A stretch of DNA of 64,000 nt, taken from assembly GCF_009754945.1 (NCBI RefSeq), contig NZ_WPIN01000003.1:1-64000 (forward strand), given 5' to 3'. Position numbers and translations under genes: made by a program. This stretch comes from Spirosoma arboris. Its GTDB lineage: Bacteria > Bacteroidota > Bacteroidia > Cytophagales > Spirosomataceae. Below, in pieces: positions 24,116-32,768 of this stretch; within the stretch, counting starts at the first letter, position 1; each line of letters begins with the position of its first letter. The notes beneath the pieces were generated by a model. That model did no database searches. It saw only the letters and a program-made list of their open reading frames with translations, and was not told the origin of the DNA.

Positions 24116-24469
24116 ATGAGAACGACTTCTTCGCTTTTTGCTGTAATGATCTTACTCGTAGCTGCTTGTACTAAAAGCCAGGACGATCAGGTAACATCAA
24201 CTTTTGACGTGTCTGTACAAGGTATTGGCGGGGATTGTAAATTACCATTGCTCGATTTTGGGTCTCGAACCGCTGAAGTAGGCAAGCTTATTGGATTAAC
24301 CTCTCCCAATACCTTGTATTACGCTATCAACCTCGACTCAATTTACTCGAAGGCTGGAACAAGCCTCCAGGTTACGATTCGTAAAGTGACAGCCAGTGAA
24401 GAGCGGGCCTGTACTACTATGGGTCCCTCCTATCCAAGTGTTGCAGTGACATCTACTCTTACTAAATAG
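24116..24469 (+). CDS. Small lipoprotein, unknown function
   Basis: 117 residues from ATG 24116 (MRTTSSLFAVMILLVAACTK), chosen because it gives a lipobox VAAC with Cys at about residue 18; in-frame ATGs further upstream would hide it. The mature part is a small beta-rich domain with four further Cys residues. It lies 100 bases upstream of the beta-barrel gene at 24572, same strand, and may be its cotranscribed partner. Confidence 0.7.
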   Translation: MRTTSSLFAVMILLVAACTKSQDDQVTSTFDVSVQGIGGDCKLPLLDFGSRTAEVGKLIGLTSPNTLYYAINLDSIYSKAGTSLQVTIRKVTASEERACTTMGPSYPSVAVTSTLTK

Positions 24470-24571
24470 AGGCTAGAATTAACTTTTTTTAAGTCTGGCA
24501 ATAGCTCAATTAATTCTAGTTTTTATGTAATTGCACCAGAGATTTCAACTATAATCAACTACTTCTCAGTT

Positions 24572-25165
24572 ATGAAAAACACCATTTATATAGTTCTGCT
24601 TCTCTTAATCCACTTTTCAGTAAAGGCACAAACCGAAAAAGGACGCTGGAACGCTGGTGTCAGCATTGGTTCATTTTCCTATCAAAAGAACGACTTTGGG
24701 AAAAGCTTTTCAGCATCAATAAGCCCCTCTGCGGGCTATTTTGTTGCCAAAAACTGGCTTTTAGGAATCGGTATCCCCTTTAGTTATGTTTCAGGAAACT
24801 ACACTGGGTTTGTTAATAGCCAAAAGAACCAATCAACAACTATAGGCGTCTCTCCCTTCGCCCGCTACTACATCGGCCCGTCTAAGCTTAAGCCTTATCT
24901 AGACATTGCGTATACATTTTCGCATTCTAATTACCATACTGACAACAGTATTGACGAAATAAACTCGAAATCAAATTCTACGACATTGACACCCTCCTTA
25001 GGTTTGGCTTATTTTCTGAATCAGAACATTTCGTTAAATGCCCAGCTAGGCTACAATTGGTATAGCGTAAAAACGACGAACGACTCAGGTATAGGTGATG
25101 GGACCAATTATAGCTACAAAAATGCCACCTTAGGGATTGGTTTCAACATCTTCTTCGGTGGCTGA
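24572..25165 (+). CDS. Outer-membrane beta-barrel protein, copy 2
   Basis: 197 residues: signal peptide (TIYIVLLLLIHFSVKAQ), barrel strands such as RWNAGVSIGSFSYQKNDFG, SPSAGYFVAKNWLLGIGIPF and the C-terminal ATLGIGFNIFFGG. Strongly similar to the protein at 16934-17524 over its full length, with variable loops, so the two are paralogues. Upstream regions share TAATTGCA about 40 bases before each start. Outer-membrane location is clear; ligand unknown. Confidence 0.8.
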   Translation: MKNTIYIVLLLLIHFSVKAQTEKGRWNAGVSIGSFSYQKNDFGKSFSASISPSAGYFVAKNWLLGIGIPFSYVSGNYTGFVNSQKNQSTTIGVSPFARYYIGPSKLKPYLDIAYTFSHSNYHTDNSIDEINSKSNSTTLTPSLGLAYFLNQNISLNAQLGYNWYSVKTTNDSGIGDGTNYSYKNATLGIGFNIFFGG

Positions 25166-25231
25166 TTTATGAAGATGGCTCCGCCCCCATCAGGGCTGGC
25201 TTTTTTATTAAAGATCCAGGTTGGGCTCACC

Positions 25232-25441
25232 TTAAACCTCATTCACATACTCCAGTAAATCGCCTGGCTGACAGTCCAATGCCTTGCAAATGGCCTCTAG
25301 GGTCGTGAATCGTATGGCTTTTGCTTTTCCGGTTTTGAGCACCGAAAGATTAGCCAGTGTAATGTCCACTTTTTCCGATAGTTCATTTAATGACATTTTC
25401 CGCTTGGCCATCATTACATCCAAGTTTACAGTAATTGGCAT
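25232..25441 (-). CDS. Small HTH regulator (YozG-like XRE family)
   Basis: 69 residues that are one Cro/C1-type HTH: ITVNLDVMMAKRKMSLNELS, then KVDITLANLSVLKTGKAKAI and FTTLEAICKALDCQPGDLLE. This short form usually accompanies DUF2975 membrane proteins, as here: it starts 3 bases after the stop of the DUF2975 gene at 25445. Probably a transcriptional regulator whose activity is linked to the membrane partner. Confidence 0.9.
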   Translation of the reverse strand: MPITVNLDVMMAKRKMSLNELSEKVDITLANLSVLKTGKAKAIRFTTLEAICKALDCQPGDLLEYVNEV

Positions 25442-25444
25442 GGC

Positions 25445-25978
25445 TTATACGGTTAATTCATTTTCATTTTGGATTTCCACACCTCGTTTAAAGACCTGCG
25501 AGATAATAAACACCAGGCCAGCCATAAATAAGAAGTCATCCGTAGACCCACTGTCAAAAATCTCTCCGGTTCGTTTCAGCAACCAGGATGTGTAGGCATG
25601 GCTCAACATTCCGACAATCCAGGTTCCCAGTAAGAAGTAACTGACTTTCTCAAGGGTCTGGGCTACTTCCATTTTAAATGGATTTGCCAGGGTTATTTTA
25701 GATAAGATTTTGGTCACCAGATAAAAGACGTGTGCTTTCATCATCAATATAGCCACCATGAAGGAGACCAGCGCAGCATAGTAGGCAAAGTTTAGTTGCC
25801 GGAGGCTATCCAGATCCAGCCCCTTATAGAGATCCTTTGCGGCTTCGGGGTTTACAAAACTGACTCCAAAAGAAATCAGAATTGCGCCGGTTTTTATACA
25901 AAGCCCAATGTAAGCTATCCAGGTAATGATTTGCATTACACTCAGGATCTGTTTTGTGTTTGTTGGCTTGAGTTCCAT
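25445..25978 (-). CDS. DUF2975 membrane protein
   Basis: 177 residues with four transmembrane helices (near WIAYIGLCIKTGAILISFG, YYAALVSFMVAILMMKAHVF, YFLLGTWIVGMLSHAYTSW and DFLFMAGLVFIISQVFKRG), the DUF2975 topology. Always found next to a YozG-like HTH, and translated with it here. Its biochemical role is unknown; a membrane sensor or anti-regulator is a common guess. Confidence 0.85.
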   Translation of the reverse strand: MELKPTNTKQILSVMQIITWIAYIGLCIKTGAILISFGVSFVNPEAAKDLYKGLDLDSLRQLNFAYYAALVSFMVAILMMKAHVFYLVTKILSKITLANPFKMEVAQTLEKVSYFLLGTWIVGMLSHAYTSWLLKRTGEIFDSGSTDDFLFMAGLVFIISQVFKRGVEIQNENELTV

Positions 25979-26075
25979 CTTATTGATATTAAGTAAATAT
26001 GCATCAAATATAGATAAATATTTATCTATAAACGATAAATTAAAAATAATTTTATTTTTTCACGGAGCGATTTCT

Positions 26076-26157
26076 GTAGGGTTTTCGCTGGGAGCCGTGC
26101 CACGGTTATCCAGGCAAACCAATTGAACCGTGGCACGGCTCCCAGCGAAAACCCTAC
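26076..26157. repeat. Perfect 32-bp inverted repeat
   Basis: Arms 26076-26107 and 26126-26157 are exact reverse complements (GTAGGGTTTTCGCTGGGAGC...) separated by an 18-base loop. It lies in the gene-free 25979-26269 region between divergent genes, so it is not an ordinary terminator. The GC-rich core CCGTGCCACGG is itself near-palindromic. It resembles REP-like or miniature element hairpins that may occur many times in the genome. Confidence 0.75.
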
Positions 26158-26269
26158 TGGTATGCTGATGGGTACCTTTTCCGAAAGCATTTCAGTATTT
26201 ACGAGTAGTAATCTGTTGCCTGTTTTCTTTATTTGGTGTCCTGTAGACTAGCCTACAGCCCTAATTCCA

Positions 26270-26578
26270 ATGGAAATCCCTATTTACCAAAAAGCCGAAG
26301 TAGTCTATGCTGGTGTGAAAGAGGGGAATTATAGTTACGAGGATTTTAATGGGTTTCTGTATGAACTTCTGGCTGCGAACGTCCTCAAGGAACCAGCTCT
26401 GGCAATTGCCCAGCGAGCTTATGATCTAGGTACCGAATGCCTAAGCCCGGATGAACGGCACCTCTTAGTAGATGGAATAAAAGAGTACGGCATGGTGTAT
26501 TGCGACACCTGTCGAACGGTGATCGTTGTAAAGAGAAATAGCATTAGCCCCTATCTCTTCAGTGTGCATAAACATTAA
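26270..26578 (+). CDS. Hypothetical protein with C-terminal CxxC
   Basis: 102 residues, acidic N-terminal helical part (VYAGVKEGNYSYEDFNGFLY, ALAIAQRAYDLGTECLSPDE) and a C-terminal YCDTCRTVIVVKRN with a CxxC that could form half a zinc site. Followed after 14 bases by another CxxC protein at 26593; together they look like a two-gene unit. Not recognised. Confidence 0.6.
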   Translation: MEIPIYQKAEVVYAGVKEGNYSYEDFNGFLYELLAANVLKEPALAIAQRAYDLGTECLSPDERHLLVDGIKEYGMVYCDTCRTVIVVKRNSISPYLFSVHKH

Positions 26579-26592
26579 TTAAAAACCTGTCT

Positions 26593-26805
26593 ATGGCTTG
26601 TCAAGCGTGCAGGGCCCTGGAGGGTGACTGGACTTCTAAAGAGGAAGAATTTGATAAACTATTTCATATTCTGACCAGTATAGAGTCAGGGCTGGTTAGT
26701 ACCGGTGTTGCCGAATGCAAAAACTGCCGACAACAAGTTGATTTTGAATTTGATTATACGCTGATCCCAAAATTGAAAGTTCAGTTTATCGAGGAAAAGG
26801 GCTAA
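26593..26805 (+). CDS. Small protein with two CxxC motifs
   Basis: 70 residues with CQACR at 3-7 and CKNCRQQVDF at about 42-51, a spacing suited to a zinc-ribbon-like fold. After the stop an overlapping +1 frame (26803-26908) encodes LRDKEFMNFQTVDVYLTAMS and could be a frameshifted C-terminus or chance. Pairs with the gene at 26270. Function unknown. Confidence 0.55.
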   Translation: MACQACRALEGDWTSKEEEFDKLFHILTSIESGLVSTGVAECKNCRQQVDFEFDYTLIPKLKVQFIEEKG

Positions 26806-26897
26806 GTCTGCGCGATAAAGAATTTATGAATTTCCAGACTGTTGATGTTTATCTGACTGCAATGTCGAAACAGTTGGATTTTATAGAACAAACAATT

Positions 26898-26931
26898 TTA
26901 GCCTGACATTAGCTGGCCAAATTCAGGCTAA
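26898..26931. terminator. Hairpin after the CxxC gene pair
   Basis: TTAGCCTGA and TCAGGCTAA form a 9-bp stem with a 16-base loop, downstream of the 26593 gene and overlapping the end of the short +1 frame. No strong T-run follows, so termination is probable but weak. The rest of 26932-27113 is AT-rich and should carry the promoter of the gene at 27114. Confidence 0.45.
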
Positions 26932-27113
26932 GTGCTGTGCATTAGGCACGTACCAGTCGTAAAGTCCCGCTTTTAGAATCCATTTATTCAATTGCTCTTT
27001 GGTGATTCCGACTAGAAGTACCTTTATATAAGTTAATTTATTTGGCAGAAGCATAAATAATTTATTATCAGTTATTTCCAATAGCTTTAGAAAATAAAAT
27101 TATAAAATAGCCC

Positions 27114-27461
27114 ATGACAGATATTAATTTACACGATGCAGAAATAACTGGTATCGAGCATGATGAGGCCAGTCAAGAGCTCATCCTAAAAGCCACGCAT
27201 CCTTCAGGAGAAAAATATCAGATTGTCTTTCTAACAGTTGAGTGGTGGGAGTTATGCTCTTTTGGCGTCCAAAATGTACTTTTTTCCATTGCTCCCTTCG
27301 ACAAGCATTCATTAACTAAAGGAATTATAGTTGATCAGGATATACCTGATCAGTACGCAAAAATGGTTAGTGAAGGTGATTATGTATTTTTTATCATAAA
27401 GGCCTCTATAGGGCTGGAAGGATGGGTGCTTGCAGCAGAAATGCGTATCGACCCTGTATAA
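27114..27461 (+). CDS. Hypothetical small soluble protein
   Basis: 115 residues, beta-rich, no signal peptide: LHDAEITGIEHDEASQELIL ... YQIVFLTVEWWELCSFGVQN ... YVFFIIKASIGLEGWVLAAE. The start (HDAEI.GIEHD..) resembles small immunity-type or DUF proteins in which an N-terminal HDA motif is followed by a two-sheet domain, but I cannot assign a family. Single gene between AT-rich spacers. Confidence 0.6.
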   Translation: MTDINLHDAEITGIEHDEASQELILKATHPSGEKYQIVFLTVEWWELCSFGVQNVLFSIAPFDKHSLTKGIIVDQDIPDQYAKMVSEGDYVFFIIKASIGLEGWVLAAEMRIDPV

Positions 27462-27604
27462 ATTATTTACCATCTATCTATCCTAAAAAAGCTTTACTTT
27501 CTTATTTTGGCTAGTACAACGCATCCCAATGAAATAAAATAGACACATGGAAGTGTTATTGGGGCACACTATTTTGCAGAAAGCCTTTATTATTGACTTG
27601 CTTT

Positions 27605-28129
27605 ATGAACAAGCTAACTCAACTTTCCTTCCTAAGCTTATTGCTAGTCAGCCGACTAACCATTGCTCAGTTTGCCTCTACAGCGCTGGATCAAGATCCG
27701 GTCTTTACGCAAGTAGCATCCCATCGCATTCACTATCCTGTTAACCCGGCCTCCAGAGCTATATATGGCCGCTTTTATGCTGGATTTGATATTGATCCAC
27801 AGGGACACATTCGCAATATTTCAGTGCTTTACCCTAAAATGAGTACTCAAATGAGAAAACTCTATGGGTTTGACTACGAAATACAGACCGGTTTAAAACA
27901 TATGCCTGCCCTAAAACCTAGTTTAGCCGGAAGCTATGTACTACCGATCGCTTTTTGTTTTACTCATTATGGAGAAGGGGCCAACCCGATTGTACCCACT
28001 AACGTACTACCTCACGGTTACCAGATAGGCGATCGTATTTTGTTGAGTGAAGTAAAGGTTTTTGCTTCTAGTCCTAGCAATTCAGCGGCCCTTAATCGAT
28101 TTCCTCCCAGTAGACAGATTGGCCAATGA
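27605..28129 (+). CDS. Exported protein with a TonB-C-like domain
   Basis: 174 residues from ATG 27605, chosen over 27593 because it gives a standard signal peptide (QLSFLSLLLVSRLTIAQ). Residues about 45-125 follow the TonB C-terminal pattern: GRFYAGFDIDPQGHIRNISV ... HMPALKPSLAGSYVLPIAFC. It lacks the N-terminal anchor and Pro-rich spacer of true TonB, so it is a periplasmic protein of the fold without energy transduction. It overlaps no gene and lies just upstream of the histidine kinase. Confidence 0.6.
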   Translation: MNKLTQLSFLSLLLVSRLTIAQFASTALDQDPVFTQVASHRIHYPVNPASRAIYGRFYAGFDIDPQGHIRNISVLYPKMSTQMRKLYGFDYEIQTGLKHMPALKPSLAGSYVLPIAFCFTHYGEGANPIVPTNVLPHGYQIGDRILLSEVKVFASSPSNSAALNRFPPSRQIGQ

Positions 28130-28175
28130 GCGTTGCTTTTGTTGTATAATCGTACGGTTTATTGATTGTTTACTC

Positions 28176-30101
28176 ATGAAACAGCCTTCACCTTTTCGTA
28201 TTTTCCTGCGTGTTACGCTGTTTCTAACTGTAACAGTAATTCCCTTACAGGCACAGGTAATTCAGACAGATAGTCTGTTAAGTGGTTTGCCCCAAATTCC
28301 AAAAAATGATATTAGTCGTTTGAAAGGAGCATTGAGTCAGCCTGTTAGCTCTGTTCAACTAGCTGATTCTTTGCTTACGCTAACCCGCCAGCTTGCCTAT
28401 CCAGCTGGTCAGGTAATTGCTCTTTGTCAGTTAGCAGGCCTACGACTACAGCAACAGCAACCCCAGCAGGCAACAGCTCTTTTGCAGCAAGCCAGTCAAG
28501 TTGCAGAACAAATCCATGATTTAAAAGAAGCTGTCTGGACAATGAATCAGGTATCCCGGATTCAACGAACAAGCAGTCGAATTGCGCCCATATTTTCCGC
28601 ATCGTTTGTCCCTGTCCTGGAATCATTGGGGTCAGCCCTAAAAGTCAGTGCATCGATGATGGGTAGAGGAAAATCCAGGTCGTTTCCTTTTGAAACGAAC
28701 ACGCAACCAGATAAACGACTAACTGACAGGCGCTCCTTCCAACCGAACCCCTACGAGTATACACCTCCGATACCCACAGCTCCCTACGAGCCCCCTCGGG
28801 AGCATCATTTTCATTTTAAGGCGGACATCGTCGATAGGTTACTCGACACGCTTATTCATTTTGATAAGAGTAATCCAGTGGTTGTGAGTCAACTTAAGGA
28901 ACAACGGAAACGTCGTGACTCCAGTCAGGCGATGAGTAAGGCGTTCGCCCAAGAAGGTGACTATGCGAAGGCATACCAGTATTTTTTACAATACAGTGCC
29001 TATAAAGACAGCTTAACCGCCGAAACAACCACCCGGCGTCTGGCATCACTGGCTTACAAACAGAACCTACTCAAAAAGGAAGCCCAAATCAAACTACTGA
29101 CTAAAGATCGGCAGTTGCGCGAACAGGAATCGAACCGACAACGGCAGTTTGTGCTAGCGCTTGTCGGAATCATCGTTCTTTTGATAGCGTTCGCGCTGAT
29201 TTTGACCCGTAATAACCGGGCTAAGCATCTGGCAAATCAACAATTGCATGAGCAAAAAGAAGCCCTTCAACAAACGCTGGCCGAGTTAAAGACTACTCAG
29301 AATCAGCTTATTCAATCCGAAAAGATGGCTTCACTGGGCGAACTAACAGCAGGTATTGCCCACGAAATTCAGAATCCACTCAACTTTGTTAACAACTTTT
29401 CCGAAGTCAGCACCGAGTTAGTGGACGAATTAAAAGAAGGGCCTTTCCAACAGTTGTCTGATTCGGACAAAGAGTATGCTGACGAGATTCTAGGCGATCT
29501 TACGCTGAACCTCCAGAAAATTACGCATCATGGTGGCCGGGCCTCAGCCATCGTTAAAGGTATGCTCGAACACTCCCGCACCTCTACCGGCGAACGTGAA
29601 TCAACAGATTTGAACGCACTCTGCGATGAATACATGCGGTTGTCTTACCACGGGTTACGCGCCAAAGACAAGACATTTAACGCTGAGTTAAAAACTGACT
29701 TCGATCCTGCCTTAGGTAAGGTGGCCGTCGTGTCACAGGATTTAGGTCGGGTGTTGCTCAATTTGTTAAACAATGCCTTCTACGCCGTTTCGGAAAAGAA
29801 AAAGCTGCAACCCGATAATTACCATCCATCCGTAAAAATTAGTACGAAACGACTGGGCAATCAGGTGGAGATTCGAATACGTGATAATGGGACGGGCATA
29901 CCCCAGGCGGTCAAAGAGAAGATTTTCCAGCCATTCTTTACCACGAAGCCAAGTGGCGCAGGTACAGGCTTAGGCCTCTCCCTCTCTTACGATATCATTA
30001 CCAAAGGGCACAATGGTTCCTTGCAGGTTCAGAGTCAGGAAGGAGAAGGTACCGAGTTCATCATCGAGTTACCTACGGCCAATGAAGCCGTTGCCGCCTA
30101 G
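28176..30101 (+). CDS. Sensor histidine kinase with periplasmic TPR-like region
   Basis: 641 residues from ATG 28176, chosen because it starts a signal peptide (IFLRVTLFLTVTVIPLQAQ). Periplasmic helical, TPR-like part with Gln-rich repeats (about 30-320), a transmembrane helix (about 326-344, FVLALVGIIVLLIAFALIL), a coiled coil, then HisKA with His396 in GIAHEIQNPLN, and HATPase_c with N box NLLNNAFYAV, G1 IRDNGTGIP and G2 GTGLGLSLSY. This is the Bacteroidota type in which ligand or stress sensing by TPRs drives autophosphorylation. No response regulator is adjacent; the separate receivers at 23-24 kb are candidates only. Confidence 0.9.
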   Translation: MKQPSPFRIFLRVTLFLTVTVIPLQAQVIQTDSLLSGLPQIPKNDISRLKGALSQPVSSVQLADSLLTLTRQLAYPAGQVIALCQLAGLRLQQQQPQQATALLQQASQVAEQIHDLKEAVWTMNQVSRIQRTSSRIAPIFSASFVPVLESLGSALKVSASMMGRGKSRSFPFETNTQPDKRLTDRRSFQPNPYEYTPPIPTAPYEPPREHHFHFKADIVDRLLDTLIHFDKSNPVVVSQLKEQRKRRDSSQAMSKAFAQEGDYAKAYQYFLQYSAYKDSLTAETTTRRLASLAYKQNLLKKEAQIKLLTKDRQLREQESNRQRQFVLALVGIIVLLIAFALILTRNNRAKHLANQQLHEQKEALQQTLAELKTTQNQLIQSEKMASLGELTAGIAHEIQNPLNFVNNFSEVSTELVDELKEGPFQQLSDSDKEYADEILGDLTLNLQKITHHGGRASAIVKGMLEHSRTSTGERESTDLNALCDEYMRLSYHGLRAKDKTFNAELKTDFDPALGKVAVVSQDLGRVLLNLLNNAFYAVSEKKKLQPDNYHPSVKISTKRLGNQVEIRIRDNGTGIPQAVKEKIFQPFFTTKPSGAGTGLGLSLSYDIITKGHNGSLQVQSQEGEGTEFIIELPTANEAVAA

Positions 30102-30145
30102 TACATACGCAAAAACATTGTCTATAATTACCGACCCTTACTTGT

Positions 30146-31072
30146 ATGAATTTACGAAAAACTGACCGAAGGGCTTTTTTTAGAATTGCCGTTGCCAGCC
30201 TCCCTCTGGCGGCAATTACAGAACAACCATTATTGGCGGCAGCAACGACTGGTACAGGCAAGGCAAAGAATCTCAAGCTCAGTTGCAACCTCTACTCGTT
30301 CAATGAGCCCCTGATGAGTGGTCAAATGACCCTCGAACAGGTACTCACATTTTGCGCTGAGCTTGGTTTCGACGCCGTTGATCCAACGGCCTATTACTTT
30401 CCGAATTACCCCGCTTTACCCGAGGACAATTACGTTTACCAGATCAAGCGCAAAGCCTTTCGATTAGGTCTCGACATTAGTGGAACAGGCGTACGAAACG
30501 ATTTTACCCTGCCTGATCCAGGCCGAAGAAAAGCCGAAGTAGCCTTAGTTAACAAATGGACGGATCTGGCAGCTCGGCTGGGAGCACCTGTCCTGCGGGT
30601 GTTTGCCGGTATCGGCAAAGAGTTACCTGCGAACTATAATCGGGAAGAGGTTACGGGCTGGGTTGTCGATGCAATTCGTGAATGTACGGCGTATGCAGCT
30701 CAGAAAGGGATTATGATTGTTGTGCAAAATCATGCGGATTTCATTCAAACGGCCGATCATGTTCTGGACATTGTGCGTCGGGTCAATTCAGACTGGCTAG
30801 CCGTAAATCTGGATATTGGCAGTTTTAAACTAGGTGATCCTTACGAACAAATTGCCCGAGTGGCTCCTTACGCGGCTACCTGGCAACTCAAAGAAAATCT
30901 GTTTGTTGATGGTCGCGAGGTAGAAACCGACCTGAACAAGATTATGCAGATTGTTCGTAACTCAGGCTATCGGGGTTATTTGCCCATCGAAACGCTTGGC
31001 AAAGGCGATCCGCGCGAAAAAGTCCCTGTCTTTTACGAAAAAGTAAAGAAAGCATTGGCAGCCATTGGCTGA
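30146..31072 (+). CDS. Sugar phosphate isomerase/epimerase-like TIM barrel, exported
   Basis: 308 residues. The N-terminus DRRAFFRIAVASLPLAAIT has a Tat-like signal (S/T-R-R-x-F variant). From about 45 a xylose-isomerase-like (AP endonuclease 2 superfamily) barrel: LKLSCNLYSFNEPLMSG, GFDAVDPTAYYFPNYPAL, VLRVFAGIG, IMIVVQNHADFIQTADHVLD, WLAVNLDIGSFKL, and the ending GYRGYLPIETLGKGDPREKV. Metal ligands are expected among Glu/Asp/His of these strands; N-H in QNHAD replaces the more common EN. Usually acts on sugars or inositols. Substrate unknown. 45 bases to the next hydrolase gene. Confidence 0.8.
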   Translation: MNLRKTDRRAFFRIAVASLPLAAITEQPLLAAATTGTGKAKNLKLSCNLYSFNEPLMSGQMTLEQVLTFCAELGFDAVDPTAYYFPNYPALPEDNYVYQIKRKAFRLGLDISGTGVRNDFTLPDPGRRKAEVALVNKWTDLAARLGAPVLRVFAGIGKELPANYNREEVTGWVVDAIRECTAYAAQKGIMIVVQNHADFIQTADHVLDIVRRVNSDWLAVNLDIGSFKLGDPYEQIARVAPYAATWQLKENLFVDGREVETDLNKIMQIVRNSGYRGYLPIETLGKGDPREKVPVFYEKVKKALAAIG

Positions 31073-31117
31073 GCGAAGATTTGTAAAATTCTATAGTCAG
31101 TATAAGCGCCCTTTTTT

Positions 31118-32056
31118 ATGTCCGGTAACTCTTCTATCCAATCGGTAGCGTCCAGCAAGGCCAAACAGCGGAAGGAGCTCTATCAGTTGTTAGGAAAACT
31201 CCCTGAACGGAAACGACCTATAACGGTAGAACTCATCTCTACGCAGGAAACCGATGAACTGATCACGGAAAAACTCCTTCTCGATATCAATGGGCTGGAA
31301 AAAGCAGCCGCTTATTTTACCAAACCAAAGAATAAACCGGGCCGACTGCCCATCGTTTTATTTAACCATTCGCATTTTGGACAGTATGGGGTCGGGAAAA
31401 ATGAATTTGTTCTGGGCCGACCCGAAATGCAACAGCCACCCTATGCGCTGGCGCTGGCCCGAGCGGGTTATGCAGGCTTATGTATTGACAGTTGGTGCTT
31501 TGGCGAACGTCAGGGACGTGGAGAAATGGACACGTTTAAGGAGATGCTGTGGAATGGTCAGGTACTGTGGGGCATGATGGTGTATGACCATTTACGGGCT
31601 TTGGATTACCTGCAAACTCGCCCAGATATCGATGTCCGACGAATAGCCACAATGGGTATGTCTATGGGGAGCACAATGGCCTGGTGGCTGGCTGCATTAG
31701 ACGAACGGATAAAGGTATGCGTTGACCTATGTTGCCTGACGGATTACCAGTCGCTTTTAGAGGCCAAAGGGCTTGGTTTACACGGCATTTACTATTACGT
31801 TCCCAGCTTACTGACTCAGTTTACCACCTGGCAAATCAATGGCCTGATTTCTCCCCGCCCCCATTTTAGTTTAGCTGGTCGATTCGACCCGTTAACACCA
31901 TTGGCTGGTCTGGAAAAAATAAACCAGCATTTAACCGAAATTTACGCTCAGGACGGCAATCCAAGCGCCTGGAAATTAGTAATTTATGAATCTGGGCACC
32001 AGGAGACCGAAGCCATGCGGGCAGATATTATGTCCTTTTATCGCCAATGGCTATAA
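31118..32056 (+). CDS. Alpha/beta hydrolase (acetylxylan esterase/DLH-like)
   Basis: 312 residues, no signal peptide. Strand-turn motif FNHSHFGQYGVGKNEFVLGR, nucleophile elbow GMSMGS (Ser at about 182), Asp in GRFDPLTPLAG and His in YESGHQETEAM complete a plausible triad. The lineage is that of cinnamoyl or acetylxylan esterase-like and dienelactone hydrolase-like enzymes. It follows the TIM-barrel gene with a 45-base gap, same strand, so probably an operon for carbohydrate or ester degradation. Confidence 0.8.
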   Translation: MSGNSSIQSVASSKAKQRKELYQLLGKLPERKRPITVELISTQETDELITEKLLLDINGLEKAAAYFTKPKNKPGRLPIVLFNHSHFGQYGVGKNEFVLGRPEMQQPPYALALARAGYAGLCIDSWCFGERQGRGEMDTFKEMLWNGQVLWGMMVYDHLRALDYLQTRPDIDVRRIATMGMSMGSTMAWWLAALDERIKVCVDLCCLTDYQSLLEAKGLGLHGIYYYVPSLLTQFTTWQINGLISPRPHFSLAGRFDPLTPLAGLEKINQHLTEIYAQDGNPSAWKLVIYESGHQETEAMRADIMSFYRQWL

Positions 32057-32152
32057 GCTAACGCAACCTTGAGGTTCATCCATCCGTATACTGAGTGAGT
32101 GGGCGTCACACCTTGGTCGAAACATATTGTGACGAAAGTTAGATTTGGGGTG

Positions 32153-32186
32153 AAAAACGCTGGGACTATTAGACCTGGCGTTTTTT
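32153..32186 (+). terminator. Intrinsic terminator of the hydrolase operon
   Basis: AAAAACGC and GCGTTTTT stem around TGGGACTATTAGACCTG, followed by a T-rich run. It stands about 100 bases after the stop at 32056. Confidence 0.65.
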
Positions 32187-32189
32187 GTT

Positions 32190-32390
32190 TTGGGTACTGC
32201 CATGTAGTCTCTTAGCTCTTATAGGACTAAATATGCTGCAAAATCTGATCAAACGGACGAGCCAATAATATATATTGGCTCAATTATTGCATATTAATTT
32301 ATGCTCATTGGAAATCTGTTTACAGATTTCTTTGAGCTACATATATGGGTATATGGGAAACGCTGACTTGAATAAGGTCAGCGTTTTTTT
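32190..32390 (+). ncRNA. Candidate structured small RNA with terminator
   Basis: No convincing ORF. Consecutive hairpins: GAGCCAATA/TATTGGCTC (32259-32281), GAAATCTGT/ACAGATTTC (32311-32330) and AAACGCTGAC/GTCAGCGTTT with a seven-T run (32358-32390), the last a textbook intrinsic terminator without an upstream gene of its own, since the hydrolase already has one at 32153. This is the layout of an independent sRNA, but no promoter or known RNA family was recognised; remnants of two terminators are an alternative. Confidence 0.35.
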
Positions 32391-32470
32391 ATTATTTTAT
32401 ATTAAATGTTACCTTTTTACAGAAACTTAGTCTTAAATATGCGTTTCCTAAGATTGGCCCATATAAGCTT

Positions 32471-32514
32471 TGACAGATACGGCCCCATTATGAATAACGG
32501 GGCCGTATCTGTCA
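32471..32514. terminator. Perfect 16-bp hairpin
   Basis: TGACAGATACGGCCCC and GGGGCCGTATCTGTCA enclose a 12-base loop. Just upstream of the 3' end of the minus-strand gene at 32538 and after the candidate sRNA, so it may terminate either transcript. The small plus-strand ORF covering it is not considered coding. Confidence 0.6.
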
Positions 32515-32537
32515 GTGAGTATTATGAACACTCGCTA

Positions 32538-32768
32538 CTAGTAGCCAGTCTTTTTCTGCAATTCTTTCCGCACTTTATCAGCCGCAGCTAAATCCATTAG
32601 CGTAATATTAGCATTCTTCCTGAGTGTCGGAGAGGCAGTCAGTATTTCGGCTGCCATTTTAATTAGCAGGGCTGCCGTTGCCGATCCGTTTACCTTGCGA
32701 CGGGTGGCGCGGGCAGGTCTCACATCTGACGTATTAGCCGCTACAGTATACAGGTGAATAGACTCCAT
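32538..32768 (-). CDS. Small hypothetical protein
   Basis: 76 residues: a Thr/Arg-rich start (RPARATRRKVNGSATAALLI), a helical stretch KMAAEILTASPTLRKNANIT and a Lys-rich end (KVRKELQKKTGY). No motif recognised. The frame is clean and followed by a strong hairpin (32471-32514), which supports expression. Confidence 0.45.
   Translation of the reverse strand: MESIHLYTVAANTSDVRPARATRRKVNGSATAALLIKMAAEILTASPTLRKNANITLMDLAAADKVRKELQKKTGY

Noticed and set aside
32406..32591. 61-codon plus-strand ORF
   Set aside because: Covers a perfect hairpin and has no protein-like composition or motif.
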